A stretch of DNA of 64,000 nt from Phycisphaerae bacterium (GTDB lineage: Bacteria; Planctomycetota; Phycisphaerae; UBA1845). Of the stretch, positions 16,766 to 26,489 are shown in pieces. Each line of letters starts with the position of its first letter. The stretch's first letter is position 1. The stretch spans positions 1 to 64,000 of the forward strand of contig JAGFJJ010000078.1 in assembly GCA_024102815.1 (NCBI GenBank), read 5' to 3'. The position numbers and the translations under genes were made by a program. The notes under the pieces are model-generated. The model did not search any database and was not told the DNA's origin. It was given only the letters and a program-made list of their open reading frames with translations.

Positions 16766-17592
16766 TCAGCGTACTCCGCAAACACTTCAAAGGCATCTCG
16801 AAGCGCCCGTTGTACGATTTGGGAAACTCGGCTGCCTCTGAGGCGTGTCCCAGACTCTCGAAGTTTTCGGAACGAGGCTGAGACAGTTTCACGAACGTAT
16901 TCTCTAATCTCCTTCAGGCGAGACAACGCCGCGCTTGCCGAGGGAGCGCGGTCTTGAATGTGTTTCCCAACATCAAGCACAAGTCGGCGATATACGTCGC
17001 GGCTGACAAAGCGCACTATTACGAATTCCCGCTGCTCCTCGGAGAGAGATAAGATATCGGCGTCAGGGTATCGCTCAAGCAATTCCGAGAGGGCATCATT
17101 GATCGAATACTGACTGGCCTCCGCATCCTGGGTACCGTTGGTCTCGCACGCGGCGAGCACAGCAGCTTGGATTACCTCACGAGCAGAGCGTCCTGACAGA
17201 AGATCGCGATCAAGTTTGGTCGGCTCGTCCGCTCGATCGGATGTTCCGCCAAGAGCGTGATAGAGATTTCCGGCAGTGATGGCTGTTTTGCCAAAGCGGC
17301 GTGTTGCGGTTCCGCTTCCGCCCAATCCTGTCGCAACGTAGCGACCGACGCCTCGGCGTAGTGCGTCGCGACTTCCCGACTCGGCAAACTCGCCTAGAGC
17401 CCGACGCGTGCCACCGAAGCGTCCCTGTGGCGCAACGGGAATTGGCACTGTGCGCGGAGTCAGAGCGCCATCCGGCTCATTGTTCTCTGGGCTCTCGCCC
17501 TCGGGCGCATCCGGTGTGCCAATATCGGGAACCCACGGCGGTACCATCGGTACGCCTGACGGGGAGCCATCGCTCGATTTAGACGTTCCCAT
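16762..17592 (-). CDS. qatB: QatB: uncharacterised subunit of the Qat system
   Basis: The 276-residue protein starts with a Ser/Gly/Pro-rich segment (GTSKSSDGSPSGVPMVPPWV) typical of QatB, continues with a low-complexity acidic part to about residue 50, and then is mostly helical with no enzyme motif. Assignment rests on this N-terminus and on its place between QatA and QatC. It overlaps qatA by 14 bases and qatC by 4. Confidence 0.8.
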   Translation of the reverse strand: MGTSKSSDGSPSGVPMVPPWVPDIGTPDAPEGESPENNEPDGALTPRTVPIPVAPQGRFGGTRRALGEFAESGSRDALRRGVGRYVATGLGGSGTATRRFGKTAITAGNLYHALGGTSDRADEPTKLDRDLLSGRSAREVIQAAVLAACETNGTQDAEASQYSINDALSELLERYPDADILSLSEEQREFVIVRFVSRDVYRRLVLDVGKHIQDRAPSASAALSRLKEIREYVRETVSASFRKLRESGTRLRGSRVSQIVQRALRDAFEVFAEYAE

Positions 17593-19432
17593 CCTCTCGC
17601 TGCTTTCTTATGGCAGTCTTCACCGGCTTCGACACGTCCGATTTTGACCAAGCCTCAAACACTTGTGCTACCCATGGCTCGCTGCTGATCTTTGGCACGA
17701 GAGCCGCCGTGATTTGCACAGGCGGTCGCTGCTCAAGGAAGCCAGCCAACCGGCGGCCTTGGCTTTGATCAGCTCGCGTGATCGCAAGACACGCATCGAG
17801 AATCGGAGGAACGCCCCACTCCTGCACTTGATTCGCTCGCTCCAGGACCCGGTCGAGTATGAGGGCTAGCTCGGGATGGCCCAACGCAGAAAGTCGGCCC
17901 GCCAGATCCGCCGCCATGTCAGGATGGTCGAGCAATGCTGCGAGTAGCTCCGCTCCTTCGGATGACAGCCGGTCCTCAGGAGAAATCAGCGGCGTGTGTT
18001 CTCTGCTGACGTAGATCGCTCCGCGTAGGTCGAGTTCTGCTAAGCGGGGTGGAACTGCTAACCATTCTCGGACAAATGGAGCGTCCCATGGATTCTCAAG
18101 TTCGAGCTCCTCCCCGGCAATAGCCTTTTGCTCCCAGGCACCGAGAAAACGTGCGTGTCCATGCTCATCAGCATTTATGGCATCCACGAGTTGCCGGTAC
18201 GCTTCGTCTCCACCACATCGCTCGAACAGAAGTAGCTTTGCGAGGGCCGCCTCATCGACCCCAATGCCGTTCGCGCGAGCCATTGCCATTCGTATGGCCA
18301 GCGCGTTCAGAAACCGCTTAATTAAGCGAGGATTCCCGCGAATCTCTGTTGCGGTGGTCATAAGCGGCGCTAGTCGATCGGCCGTGTCGAACTGCGCGAT
18401 CAACGAGTCAGAAAATTCCGCATCCAGCGTCTGCATGAACGCACGGTCTACGCGCTTCCCTTCCCAACTACGTCCCAGTTGCTCGCAAACTTGCGTACGC
18501 ACGGCTTCCTTGGCTCCTGCATCGATGCTGCTACTGTCGGCAAAAAGGAGCATCATGTACGCTCGTACTTCCTGGGTCCCCAGTGGTGGTACTCGGATCG
18601 GGACTTGGATAAGCTTATCAAAGTAACTCGTCACATGCTTCTCGCCAACACCCTCAAAGTGACGCCTCACCGCATGCTTAATCATTTCGTCGTCCGCGGC
18701 GATCACAAAAGAAGTGCTTTTGAGAAACAAGAATAAGCGAATTGCCTCCAACGTCGAGATTGACGTCTCAGGCAAACAGCGATCAAGATCGTCGATGAGT
18801 ACGACCAGAGTAACATTCAGTTCCCTTAGAGTTTCTTCAAAGCATGAGCGTATGGCGTGAATTTCCCTCGGCGGCGATGAATCCGCTTTGGGTTTCAGAA
18901 GTCCAGCCGCCTCGTCTGCCAATTGCGCACCTGCCTCCGACGCCTTCTCTACTCCTGAGGCGTCCGCCTTCCCACTCGCCACATTCTTTCCAAGCTGAAG
19001 AATCTCTCCGAGAAGTCCAACGGGCGGAAGACCAAGCGAGAGAGCAATGGCAGAGCCACCAGTCAACTTCGCGGCTCGCAACCAATTCACCCGTCCAAGA
19101 AGTTCCTTTGCCTTACCGACCGCAGTCTTCTTGCTCTCCGCGTCCTTCTTTAGGGCCTCAGCTATTACTTCAAGTAGCGCCGCCCGCACGTCATCGTAGC
19201 CCTGATACAGCCAAGCGTTGAACTCGACAAAGAGGAAGCGTTTCGCGTCCTCGTCTTGTTTTCTGAGGGAGGCCTGAATTAGCTTGATCATCGACGATTT
19301 CCCTACGCCCCAAGCGCCGGAAACGCCGATCGAGATGGGCCGCTGGTTGGCCTGCAAGATGATTTCGGCCACGGTATCGGCGACGCCCGAGAAATTCAGA
19401 AAGTCGATATCCGTTTCGTTATCAGGCCACAT
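17579..19432 (-). CDS. qatA: QatA: KAP-family P-loop NTPase of the Qat system
   Basis: The 617-residue protein is a KAP NTPase: Walker A GVSGAWGVGKSSMIKLI (about residues 38-54) and Walker B VVLIDDLDRCLPET (about 215-228) with the family's DDLDR motif, and an inserted helical, Ala/Leu-rich segment between them. KAP ATPases often associate with membranes, but the insert here is only weakly hydrophobic. The start lies 1 base after the stop of hsdS, so this defence module is joined to the restriction-modification genes with no room for a promoter of its own. Confidence 0.87.
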   Translation of the reverse strand: MWPDNETDIDFLNFSGVADTVAEIILQANQRPISIGVSGAWGVGKSSMIKLIQASLRKQDEDAKRFLFVEFNAWLYQGYDDVRAALLEVIAEALKKDAESKKTAVGKAKELLGRVNWLRAAKLTGGSAIALSLGLPPVGLLGEILQLGKNVASGKADASGVEKASEAGAQLADEAAGLLKPKADSSPPREIHAIRSCFEETLRELNVTLVVLIDDLDRCLPETSISTLEAIRLFLFLKSTSFVIAADDEMIKHAVRRHFEGVGEKHVTSYFDKLIQVPIRVPPLGTQEVRAYMMLLFADSSSIDAGAKEAVRTQVCEQLGRSWEGKRVDRAFMQTLDAEFSDSLIAQFDTADRLAPLMTTATEIRGNPRLIKRFLNALAIRMAMARANGIGVDEAALAKLLLFERCGGDEAYRQLVDAINADEHGHARFLGAWEQKAIAGEELELENPWDAPFVREWLAVPPRLAELDLRGAIYVSREHTPLISPEDRLSSEGAELLAALLDHPDMAADLAGRLSALGHPELALILDRVLERANQVQEWGVPPILDACLAITRADQSQGRRLAGFLEQRPPVQITAALVPKISSEPWVAQVFEAWSKSDVSKPVKTAIRKQREDGNV

Positions 19433-19433
19433 G

Positions 19434-20681
19434 TTACAGGTCCCCCTTGAACGCCTTGTCGAGGATGGACGGGAGCAAGGCGTCGAGTTCGGCGGCGGTC
19501 GCCTGCTGAAGGGCTTTGATCCGATCCACCTTGGCGAGCAAGCCGTCCAAGTCAGAAACGATGCGCCGCTGCTCGTTACGAGGCAACCCTTTGGGAAATG
19601 GAATCGCCATCACGGTGCCCTGCGATATCTTCTTCATCGTCGCGCTCGTTCCCTTGGCATTCGCAATAATGTACGCACGCACCTGAGGCGCTTGAAGCCA
19701 CAACCATACGAACCGCTTGTCGGCCAATCGTTCGTCCACCGGTACACGCATCATCAGGTCTGGATAAATGCACTGTGGGGGCTGTCCGGCATAGAGCGCC
19801 GCATGCCCCACCAATTCCGGAGTGTTGCTTCTTGTAATGAGCAGGTCGCCGTCTTCAAGCCAATAGTGGGCGGCTGCGTCAGTTGGCAGTGAGGTCTGCT
19901 TTATGGCGGTCGGATCAAACTCGTAGCCAGTGACCGCACTCAGGGTTAGTACAGGCGTGCCGCCGTCAGCATTGTCACACCTCGCCGACCATCCGTTACG
20001 CGGCTTGCCATCCAGAACATCTTGGAGAGCGCCATCGTGGCCGAGCCTCACTGCAATCTCGCGCAGGCGAGAACGAACGAGAACACCGCATTCGAGGCGT
20101 GATATCTGTCGCAAATCCATAGCCTTTTCTATATGTGTGGCAACGCGTTCGACCTGCCCAGCAATCCGCCGCTGCTCTGCTAAGGGCGGAAGCGGGACGA
20201 CGAGCTCTAAGAATCGTGGCGGGTTGAGCGTCAACTTCGACAGAGCGGCTGAGCCCGTCGACATTTGGCGGGCCTGTTCCCAGAGCGGCGGATATCGAAA
20301 ATACCACTTCAAGTAACTGAGATCGATCAGGTCTGGATCGTGTGTATATGTCGGAAACTTGTCCGACACGAACATGCCATCCAGTTCGTCCGAAACGACA
20401 CCGAAGGTTCCCTTCCATGCGAATAGCTTGTTGTAGATCACGTCTCCCGCTCTAATCACGAAGTGAGTCTTCTTGCGGATCTTCGTTGCGGTCTTCAATT
20501 CTCGATGAAACGGACCCTGTCCGTATAATCGCATACCGACGAGGTTGGCATCCTCCGTCGGCCCGAGAGTATAGGGCCGTCGGTTCGGCTTGAAGAGTTC
20601 AGAAAAAGGAACCACTGGCCACGGCTCATGCGCGGGCCGCATTGTTGACTCGAACGGGGCAGTCGCACTGGTGCTCAACAC
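19434..20681 (-). CDS. hsdS: HsdS: specificity subunit of a type I restriction-modification system
   Basis: The 415-residue protein has two target-recognition domains, each followed by a conserved helical spacer. The first spacer is LPPLAEQRRIAGQVERVATH (about residues 170-190) and the second LPRNEQRRIVSDLDGLLAKV near the C-terminus. The two target domains set the bipartite recognition sequence, which cannot be predicted by eye. Its start overlaps the end of hsdM by 7 bases. Confidence 0.9.
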   Translation of the reverse strand: MLSTSATAPFESTMRPAHEPWPVVPFSELFKPNRRPYTLGPTEDANLVGMRLYGQGPFHRELKTATKIRKKTHFVIRAGDVIYNKLFAWKGTFGVVSDELDGMFVSDKFPTYTHDPDLIDLSYLKWYFRYPPLWEQARQMSTGSAALSKLTLNPPRFLELVVPLPPLAEQRRIAGQVERVATHIEKAMDLRQISRLECGVLVRSRLREIAVRLGHDGALQDVLDGKPRNGWSARCDNADGGTPVLTLSAVTGYEFDPTAIKQTSLPTDAAAHYWLEDGDLLITRSNTPELVGHAALYAGQPPQCIYPDLMMRVPVDERLADKRFVWLWLQAPQVRAYIIANAKGTSATMKKISQGTVMAIPFPKGLPRNEQRRIVSDLDGLLAKVDRIKALQQATAAELDALLPSILDKAFKGDL

Positions 20682-22267
20682 ATACTCCCCTGTAGTTCCG
20701 CCTTGATGTCCTTCATGATCTCAATGATCTGCCGTTCTTTATCGATGATGTCACTGGCGAGCTGCTCAGGTGGAAGGTGTTCGAGTGCTTCCTGGCCGTT
20801 GGGATTCTTGATGTCAAGATTCACTGACACAAGAGCCCCGGCACTGTCGTATTGCAGAATGTCTTCGGCGGCCACTCTCCAGGCACAGTCGTTCTCCTCA
20901 CGTTTCCTCTTGGCAAACCACTTGATGCAGTCAGCGAACTCCTCAAATTGCATCGGCTTGGTCTTCGTGTAGTTCTTTCGGCCATCGGGTAGCAGCATTT
21001 CGTAGTACCAGATCTGCTTGGTCGGTCCGGATCGGTCGAAAAAAAGCAGGTTCGTCGGGATAGGTGTATACGGAGCGAAGACTCCGTTGGGCAGGCGGAC
21101 GAGTGTGTGCAGATTGAAGGACTTAAGAAGCTCCTCCTTGATACGCGACGCCACACCGGCGTTCGATAGGAATCCATCCGGAACAACCAAGCCTGCTCGC
21201 CCGGGCTTTCCATTATTCTTTTCCGGCCGCTTGAGCAGCCGCATGATGAGTTGAAGAAACAGGAGCGCCGTCTCAGACGTCTGCTTGTCCGCCGGGAAGT
21301 TGCTCTTGACGCCCGTCTCCTCCTCTCCTCCGAAAGGTGGATTCGTGAGGATTACGTCCACGCGATCTCTGTCGCCAATTTCGGTGACTTTGCGGGCAAG
21401 CGAGTTGCCGTATGTGATGTCCGGGTACTCAAGCCCGTGGAGCAGCAGATTCATCTGGGCGAGCATGTACGGAAGCGGCTTGGCCTCTTGGCCGAAGATG
21501 GTGGACTGTTGGAGCGTCTTGCGATCCTGGGTCTTCTTAACCTGCTTCGACAAGTGCTCGAACGCCTCGTTCAGGAATCCGCCGGTGCCGCACGCGGGGT
21601 CGAGCACGGTCTCACCGAGTTGCGGGTCGGTGACAGCCACCATGAACTGTACGACAGGCCGGGGGGTGTAGAACTCGCCTGAGTCCCCAGCCGCGTCGCG
21701 CATTTCCTTGAGCATCGACTCGTAGAGTCGGCTCAAGGTGTGAAGCTCTTCGGATGACGTGAAGTGGATGTCGTCAATTTTGTTGATGACATCGCGGAGC
21801 AGGTAGCCGCTCACCATGCGGTTGTAGACGCCGTCGAAAACGCGGGCGACAACCTCACGACGGCTGCGGCCATTGGATGACTGGAGTGACCGGAGATAGG
21901 CGATCAGCCCCGGCCCTTTCGTTCCATCGGGGCGGGTAGCGACTTCCTGGTTGACGAAGGCGATCAGTTCATCGCCCGTGATGCCATCGTCCTGGGCGGC
22001 CCAATCGCGCCAGCGATACGGAGGCTCGATGACCGGCTTGTACTTCTTGCTGCCGAGACCGGCCTCTTGCTCCCCAAGCTGCTCCATGTCGTCAAGAAAC
22101 TTGAGGAACATGATCCACGTGAGCATCGGGAGGCGGTCGAGATCGCCATTCAGCCCCTTGTCCTTCCGCATGATGTCGCGGGCGGACTTGATGAGCGAAC
22201 CGAGTTGCTGCGCTGTCGTCAACGGTTGCTCATCCTTCTTCGACTTCGCCCTTCGTGCTCGTGCCAT
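20675..22267 (-). CDS. hsdM: HsdM: N6-adenine methyltransferase of a type I restriction-modification system
   Basis: At 530 residues it has normal HsdM length. The N-terminal helical domain is followed by the methylase core with the S-adenosylmethionine motif LDPACGTGGFLNEAF (about residues 222-236) and the catalytic motif VILTNPPFGG (about 305-314). It methylates adenine in the sequence chosen by HsdS, and HsdRMS cuts unmodified DNA. The genes run hsdR, hsdM, hsdS, with 32 bases between hsdR and hsdM. Confidence 0.93.
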   Translation of the reverse strand: MARARRAKSKKDEQPLTTAQQLGSLIKSARDIMRKDKGLNGDLDRLPMLTWIMFLKFLDDMEQLGEQEAGLGSKKYKPVIEPPYRWRDWAAQDDGITGDELIAFVNQEVATRPDGTKGPGLIAYLRSLQSSNGRSRREVVARVFDGVYNRMVSGYLLRDVINKIDDIHFTSSEELHTLSRLYESMLKEMRDAAGDSGEFYTPRPVVQFMVAVTDPQLGETVLDPACGTGGFLNEAFEHLSKQVKKTQDRKTLQQSTIFGQEAKPLPYMLAQMNLLLHGLEYPDITYGNSLARKVTEIGDRDRVDVILTNPPFGGEEETGVKSNFPADKQTSETALLFLQLIMRLLKRPEKNNGKPGRAGLVVPDGFLSNAGVASRIKEELLKSFNLHTLVRLPNGVFAPYTPIPTNLLFFDRSGPTKQIWYYEMLLPDGRKNYTKTKPMQFEEFADCIKWFAKRKREENDCAWRVAAEDILQYDSAGALVSVNLDIKNPNGQEALEHLPPEQLASDIIDKERQIIEIMKDIKAELQGSMC

Positions 22268-22299
22268 GTTCCCTCTCTACTTGTTCAACCCACACCAGC

Positions 22300-24696
22300 C
22301 TACGCGGCGTAGAGTTCCTCCTGAAGCGTCGCGATCGCGGCCTGGAGTCGGTCCCTGCCCCCGAACAGCGTAATGATCTCCGCAACGTTTCCGTGCGAAC
22401 TGATCGGCGGCACATGGAGTGCGTCCGGGAGCTTGAACTCGCCGGGGCCATGCTCCGCGTACTTCTCAAGCAGTTCTTCCAGGATGGATCGGGCCTCCGG
22501 GCCGTACTGATCGAAAAAATCTTGCCTACCGGTCCGTACCCGTTCCGCACGCTCGCGACGTGTGCGAAGCGGTGCGTTGAAAGCCACGTGGCAGAGGAGG
22601 TCAAACGGATCGGCATCGGGCGCATTGGTAAGTTCGGCCAGTTGCTCGAAGTCGATCCCCTTCTCCGCCAGCTTGCTTATCACGTCCATCCGGTCGGCTG
22701 GCGCTCGCCAGACAGCTCGCAATTCCTCGACCGATCGAAACAGCGTGCGAACCGCTTCAGCGCTGTAATCCGTGTATTGAATGACGCGAAGCTGATTCCC
22801 GCTCGCATCCATTTCGTACACGACTTGGTGCGCGACTTCAACGTGCCCGCCATCGACGTAGAATTTCCTGCGCTCGTGTGTTGGCGGATCGACGATGATT
22901 GCCCCATCACCGTCGATGATCACTTCGCCGTCGTCACCGTCAAAATCATCGCCGTCTATATCCCGTCCATTGTCGATGACCTCTTCATCGACCACGTTGC
23001 CGTCTTCGTCGATCACGGACTCTGTCACAAGCTCCGGTTCACCGTCAAAGTCCGGGTCCGCGAAGTGCCGGGTAGCGGAGCCCGTGTAGTCGAGAATGCT
23101 GAAGTAAAGCTTGCCGTAATCCTCCCGCACGCGCGTGCCGCGCCCGATGATCTGTTTGAACTCACTCATGGAGCCAACCACGCGGGCGAGTGCCACGTTT
23201 TTCACCATCGGAGCATCGACGCCGGTGGTAAGCAGCTGCGAGGTAGTCAGGATGACCGGCGTCTCCGTCTCTAGCTCCTGAAAGTCGCTCAGGTGCCGCT
23301 TCCCCACTCCGCCCTCATCGGCGGTCACACGACACACGTAGTTCGGATGGTTCTGCACCAAGTCAGCGTTCAGGTTGTTGAGAATCTGGCGCATCTCGTC
23401 CGCGTGTTCTTGATCAACACAGAAGACAAGCGTCTTGGCAAACCGGTCCGTCTGCCGCATGAATTCGGTAATGTGCCGGGCAATGGCCTCGGTCCGCATC
23501 CGCAGCGAGACTACTTTCTCAAAGTCTTTGGTCTGATACTCCTCGTCCGGTATCTCGCGCCCAAAGCGATCAAGTTCGCCACTGGTTGGACGCCACCCCG
23601 CGGCATCCGCCGTCGTAATGACACGATGGACGCGATACGGTGCCAAGAATCCGTCGGCGATTCCTTCTCTCAGCGAGTAGGTATAGACGGGGTTTCCGAA
23701 GTAATCGTACGTGTCTCGATTATCGTCTCGAAGCGGCGTTGCGGTCATGCCGAACTGCACTGCCGGAGCGAAGTATTCAAGAATCTCTCGCCAGCTGCTA
23801 TCAGCACGAGCTGAGCCGCGGTGGCACTCGTCAACAATCACCATGTCGAAGAAGTCTGGTGCAAACTCCTTAAACAGACCGGGGCGGCGCTCATCGTGAG
23901 CGATCGCCTGATAGATCGCGAAGTACATTTCGCGACTCTTCACGACCTCGCCGTTCTCGATCTTGTATCGTGCGTCGCCAAATGGGACGAAGGTCTTGTC
24001 CTTCGGGTCGTCGATGAGGATGTTGCGGTCTGCAAGGTACAGAATCTTGGGGCGACGGTGCTCTCCGGTGCGATTCCAGCGGCTTGCCCAAAGCTTCCAG
24101 CAAACCTGAAAGGCCACCAGGGTCTTTCCGGTACCCGTTGCCATTGTGACGAGTATGCGACGCTTCCCCTGCACGACCGATTGAACGACTCGATTGATGG
24201 CGACTTCTTGATAGTAGCGAGGCGCTTTTTCGGGGAGCGAATGGAACGGTTGAAGAAGCTGTTCGCTCTGTTTCTCCGTCAGGCCCTCTGCTGTCGAAAG
24301 GCGCTGCCACAACTCAGCGGGGGAGGGAAAAGCGGCGATCTGTTGCTCCACTCCTGTCGTGAAGTCGAACTCGACGATTCCAGCCCCGTTCGTCGAGTAA
24401 GCGAATCGCAGACCGAGGATTTGCGCATACACCTTGGCTTGCCCGAGTCCTGCGCTCGGCGTCCTATACTCAGGCTTCGCCTCGACAACTGCTATCGGGA
24501 AATCGCGCGCATAGCGGAGCAGGTAGTCCGCACGCTTCTTGGTGCCGCGCCGAATCCGGTTTCCGGAGACGATAATTCGGCCATCGGTAAACGTGCGCTG
24601 CTCGGCGATTGAGCAGGGTTCAGTGTCCCACCCAGCTTCCGTAAGCCTGGGAACTACGTAAAGTCTGCATGTGTCGGCTTCGCTGTGCGCGCTCAT
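22300..24696 (-). CDS. hsdR: HsdR: restriction/translocase subunit of a type I system (EcoEI-like)
   Basis: The 798-residue protein starts with a nuclease domain (AVVEAKPEYRTPSAGLGQAKVYA, a PD-(D/E)xK core), then has a superfamily 2 helicase: Walker A MATGTGKTLVAF, motif II VDECHRGS, motif III GMTATPLRDDN and motif VI QIIGRGTRVREDYGK. A strongly acidic insert of Asp/Glu/Gly repeats (around residues 560-600) precedes the C-terminal domain that docks to the methylase. The length fits the EcoEI type. The gene overlaps the small HTH gene upstream by 4 bases. Confidence 0.92.
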   Translation of the reverse strand: MSAHSEADTCRLYVVPRLTEAGWDTEPCSIAEQRTFTDGRIIVSGNRIRRGTKKRADYLLRYARDFPIAVVEAKPEYRTPSAGLGQAKVYAQILGLRFAYSTNGAGIVEFDFTTGVEQQIAAFPSPAELWQRLSTAEGLTEKQSEQLLQPFHSLPEKAPRYYQEVAINRVVQSVVQGKRRILVTMATGTGKTLVAFQVCWKLWASRWNRTGEHRRPKILYLADRNILIDDPKDKTFVPFGDARYKIENGEVVKSREMYFAIYQAIAHDERRPGLFKEFAPDFFDMVIVDECHRGSARADSSWREILEYFAPAVQFGMTATPLRDDNRDTYDYFGNPVYTYSLREGIADGFLAPYRVHRVITTADAAGWRPTSGELDRFGREIPDEEYQTKDFEKVVSLRMRTEAIARHITEFMRQTDRFAKTLVFCVDQEHADEMRQILNNLNADLVQNHPNYVCRVTADEGGVGKRHLSDFQELETETPVILTTSQLLTTGVDAPMVKNVALARVVGSMSEFKQIIGRGTRVREDYGKLYFSILDYTGSATRHFADPDFDGEPELVTESVIDEDGNVVDEEVIDNGRDIDGDDFDGDDGEVIIDGDGAIIVDPPTHERRKFYVDGGHVEVAHQVVYEMDASGNQLRVIQYTDYSAEAVRTLFRSVEELRAVWRAPADRMDVISKLAEKGIDFEQLAELTNAPDADPFDLLCHVAFNAPLRTRRERAERVRTGRQDFFDQYGPEARSILEELLEKYAEHGPGEFKLPDALHVPPISSHGNVAEIITLFGGRDRLQAAIATLQEELYAA

Positions 24697-24938
24697 GCAG
24701 ACCCCCGTTCGCCACGATCAAGCCATCGGTCAATAGCGTCCTTGCGAAACCGCCAATGCCTTCCTACCTTCTGACCCGGTATCTTCCCCTCCTGAGCAAG
24801 CTTGTACGCCGTGGATCTCGCAAGGCGCAGATACTCCGCAAGCTCGTTGAGCGTCAGGATGAGATCAGCGGGGCGTTTCGCGCCTTCGGTCGAGCCTCCC
24901 ACCTTCATCGCACCGCTACGTGTCTGCGCCTTGGCCAT
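24693..24938 (-). CDS. Excisionase-type helix-turn-helix protein, first gene of the restriction-Qat operon
   Basis: The core LTLNELAEYLRLARSTAYKL, then VGRHWRFRKDAIDRWL, is the helix-turn-helix domain of the excisionase/MerR-like (HTH_17) family. Such proteins act as recombination directionality factors or as small repressors. Several ATGs are possible (24947, 24938, 24908), none with a clear ribosome-binding site; I give 24938. The TGA overlaps the hsdR ATG, so it is well placed to regulate the eight-gene operon, although excisionase activity toward the integrase at 50733 is also possible. Confidence 0.75.
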   Translation of the reverse strand: MAKAQTRSGAMKVGGSTEGAKRPADLILTLNELAEYLRLARSTAYKLAQEGKIPGQKVGRHWRFRKDAIDRWLDRGERGSA

Positions 24939-25118
24939 GCCAACCATTGGGCGCCATTTACCAGTCGTTGTCAATTGATGCTGCGTCCGTGCCCGCCTCC
25001 TATCGGCCGTACGCTTCGCTTCCACCCGCCACCCTGCAGTAGCCCAGGCATGCCCGTTCATTCTTCAAAGATGGGCCGGTGGTGCGCCAACCCATTTCTC
25101 GTACCTGCTTCCCGTGTG

Positions 25119-26240
25119 CTAGGCCACCAGGGCGAGCAGCCGGCTCGCCTTTTCGTCGGCCTCCGTCCGATCGCCGGCAAACTCCAGCTTCCCGGCGAGG
25201 CGGGTGAGCGCGTCCACAACGGCGAAGATCGTAAACGCCCCTTGCCGCTCGGCCATACGAAGTGCTTCCTTGGCCGCCGAACGACCGATTCCGCGATCAG
25301 TCAACACCTTGGCGACCTCCTCGGCGTCGTCGCCCAGCTTCGTCTCCATGGCCTTCTTGACTACCTTGGCGAATCCATCACGCCGCTCGTCGCGTTTGGT
25401 CACGAGGTTCTCGATGATCCGACGGATCTCCGTCAGAGACTCATGCACGTTGGCCGTGTGCTTACGCGAGAACTCGACAACCTCGACCGCGTCCCACACG
25501 ATGTGATTCGCGCAGACCTTCTGAAACCAGAACGTCTGCACGCCGACCGATCGCTTGCCGACCTCCGAATTCCAGATGAAGAAGCCGGGAGCAAACGCTT
25601 CGCCGTTGATCTCCGCCCACCCGAGCGGGTCAATCAAGAAGCAGAACATGTCCTGTTCGCCGGCGTAAAGCCCGGTCGCTCCCTCCGCGGCCTCGCGTGG
25701 CTCCGGGTCAGGTTCGAACGGAATGTCGTCATCAAGCACCGGGTCGGTCGTCGGTCGATCGACAGCGCCGCCCGCAACAAAACCGGCTCGCTGCGGCGGC
25801 TGAAAGTCGGTCGCGAACTCCCGCACCACGTTGAGCAGATCCACGTCCCACAACCGCGTGTACGCTACGCCGTGGACCGAACGGATCCCGTTGCCAGACG
25901 TGAGTAGCTGCACCGGCTTATCAGAGCGCGGCAACGTCTCGGCGAGCGCCGTTCCCGCCGTTTCCGGCTTCAGCCGGTTCAGCGTATCCTTGCTCACTCT
26001 CGCCAACCGGCACACCTGCGAGAACGACCAGTCGTTCATCTGATACGGCTCAGCGCCGCCGAACGCGAGACCCAATCGCCCGTCACCCACATGCGGCCGC
26101 AAGTCTTGCGGCGGGTGCCAGTAATCGACGGACCGCTCGCGACGCTGCTGGCAGCGCTCGTAAAGCGAAACCAACGAATCGAAACACTCATCCGGCGAGC
26201 GACGAAACAGCTCCCTGCTCGCACGTGTCAAGTTCTGCAT
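25119..26240 (-). CDS. DUF932 family plasmid/phage protein
   Basis: The 373-residue protein matches the DUF932 family (phage/plasmid-like protein, TIGR03299 type), with PQTLTSGNGIRSVHGVAYTRLWDVDLL-like features: QLLTSGNGIRSVHG, then RLWDVDLLNVV, and later DMFCFLIDP and FFIWNSEVGKRSVGVQTFWF. Proteins of this family are common on plasmids and integrative elements; their function is not known. An AAGGAGAAAGGC ribosome-binding region precedes the ATG. The gene lies about 180 bases upstream of the HTH gene on the same strand and may belong to the same transcript. Confidence 0.8.
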   Translation of the reverse strand: MQNLTRASRELFRRSPDECFDSLVSLYERCQQRRERSVDYWHPPQDLRPHVGDGRLGLAFGGAEPYQMNDWSFSQVCRLARVSKDTLNRLKPETAGTALAETLPRSDKPVQLLTSGNGIRSVHGVAYTRLWDVDLLNVVREFATDFQPPQRAGFVAGGAVDRPTTDPVLDDDIPFEPDPEPREAAEGATGLYAGEQDMFCFLIDPLGWAEINGEAFAPGFFIWNSEVGKRSVGVQTFWFQKVCANHIVWDAVEVVEFSRKHTANVHESLTEIRRIIENLVTKRDERRDGFAKVVKKAMETKLGDDAEEVAKVLTDRGIGRSAAKEALRMAERQGAFTIFAVVDALTRLAGKLEFAGDRTEADEKASRLLALVA

Positions 26241-26489
26241 GCCTTTCTCCTTGTAAATTGGCGCCTATGCCTTCAAAACCGAACTACGCACCACCGGCCC
26301 TCTCGCCCACCCGCGCTGTCCGGAGCGCGGACCGGCGCAAGGCCTGATGTACACTTCTACCCATCCGTCGATTTGTAAGAGCGGCGACCGAAGTGACCCC
26401 GAGGTGTTCCTTGACTTGTGCGCAGCACAACTGTCCGAGGCGAGGGTGTCGGGCATGCTGTTTTCAACACCCTCGAAGAAAACCGTCCC

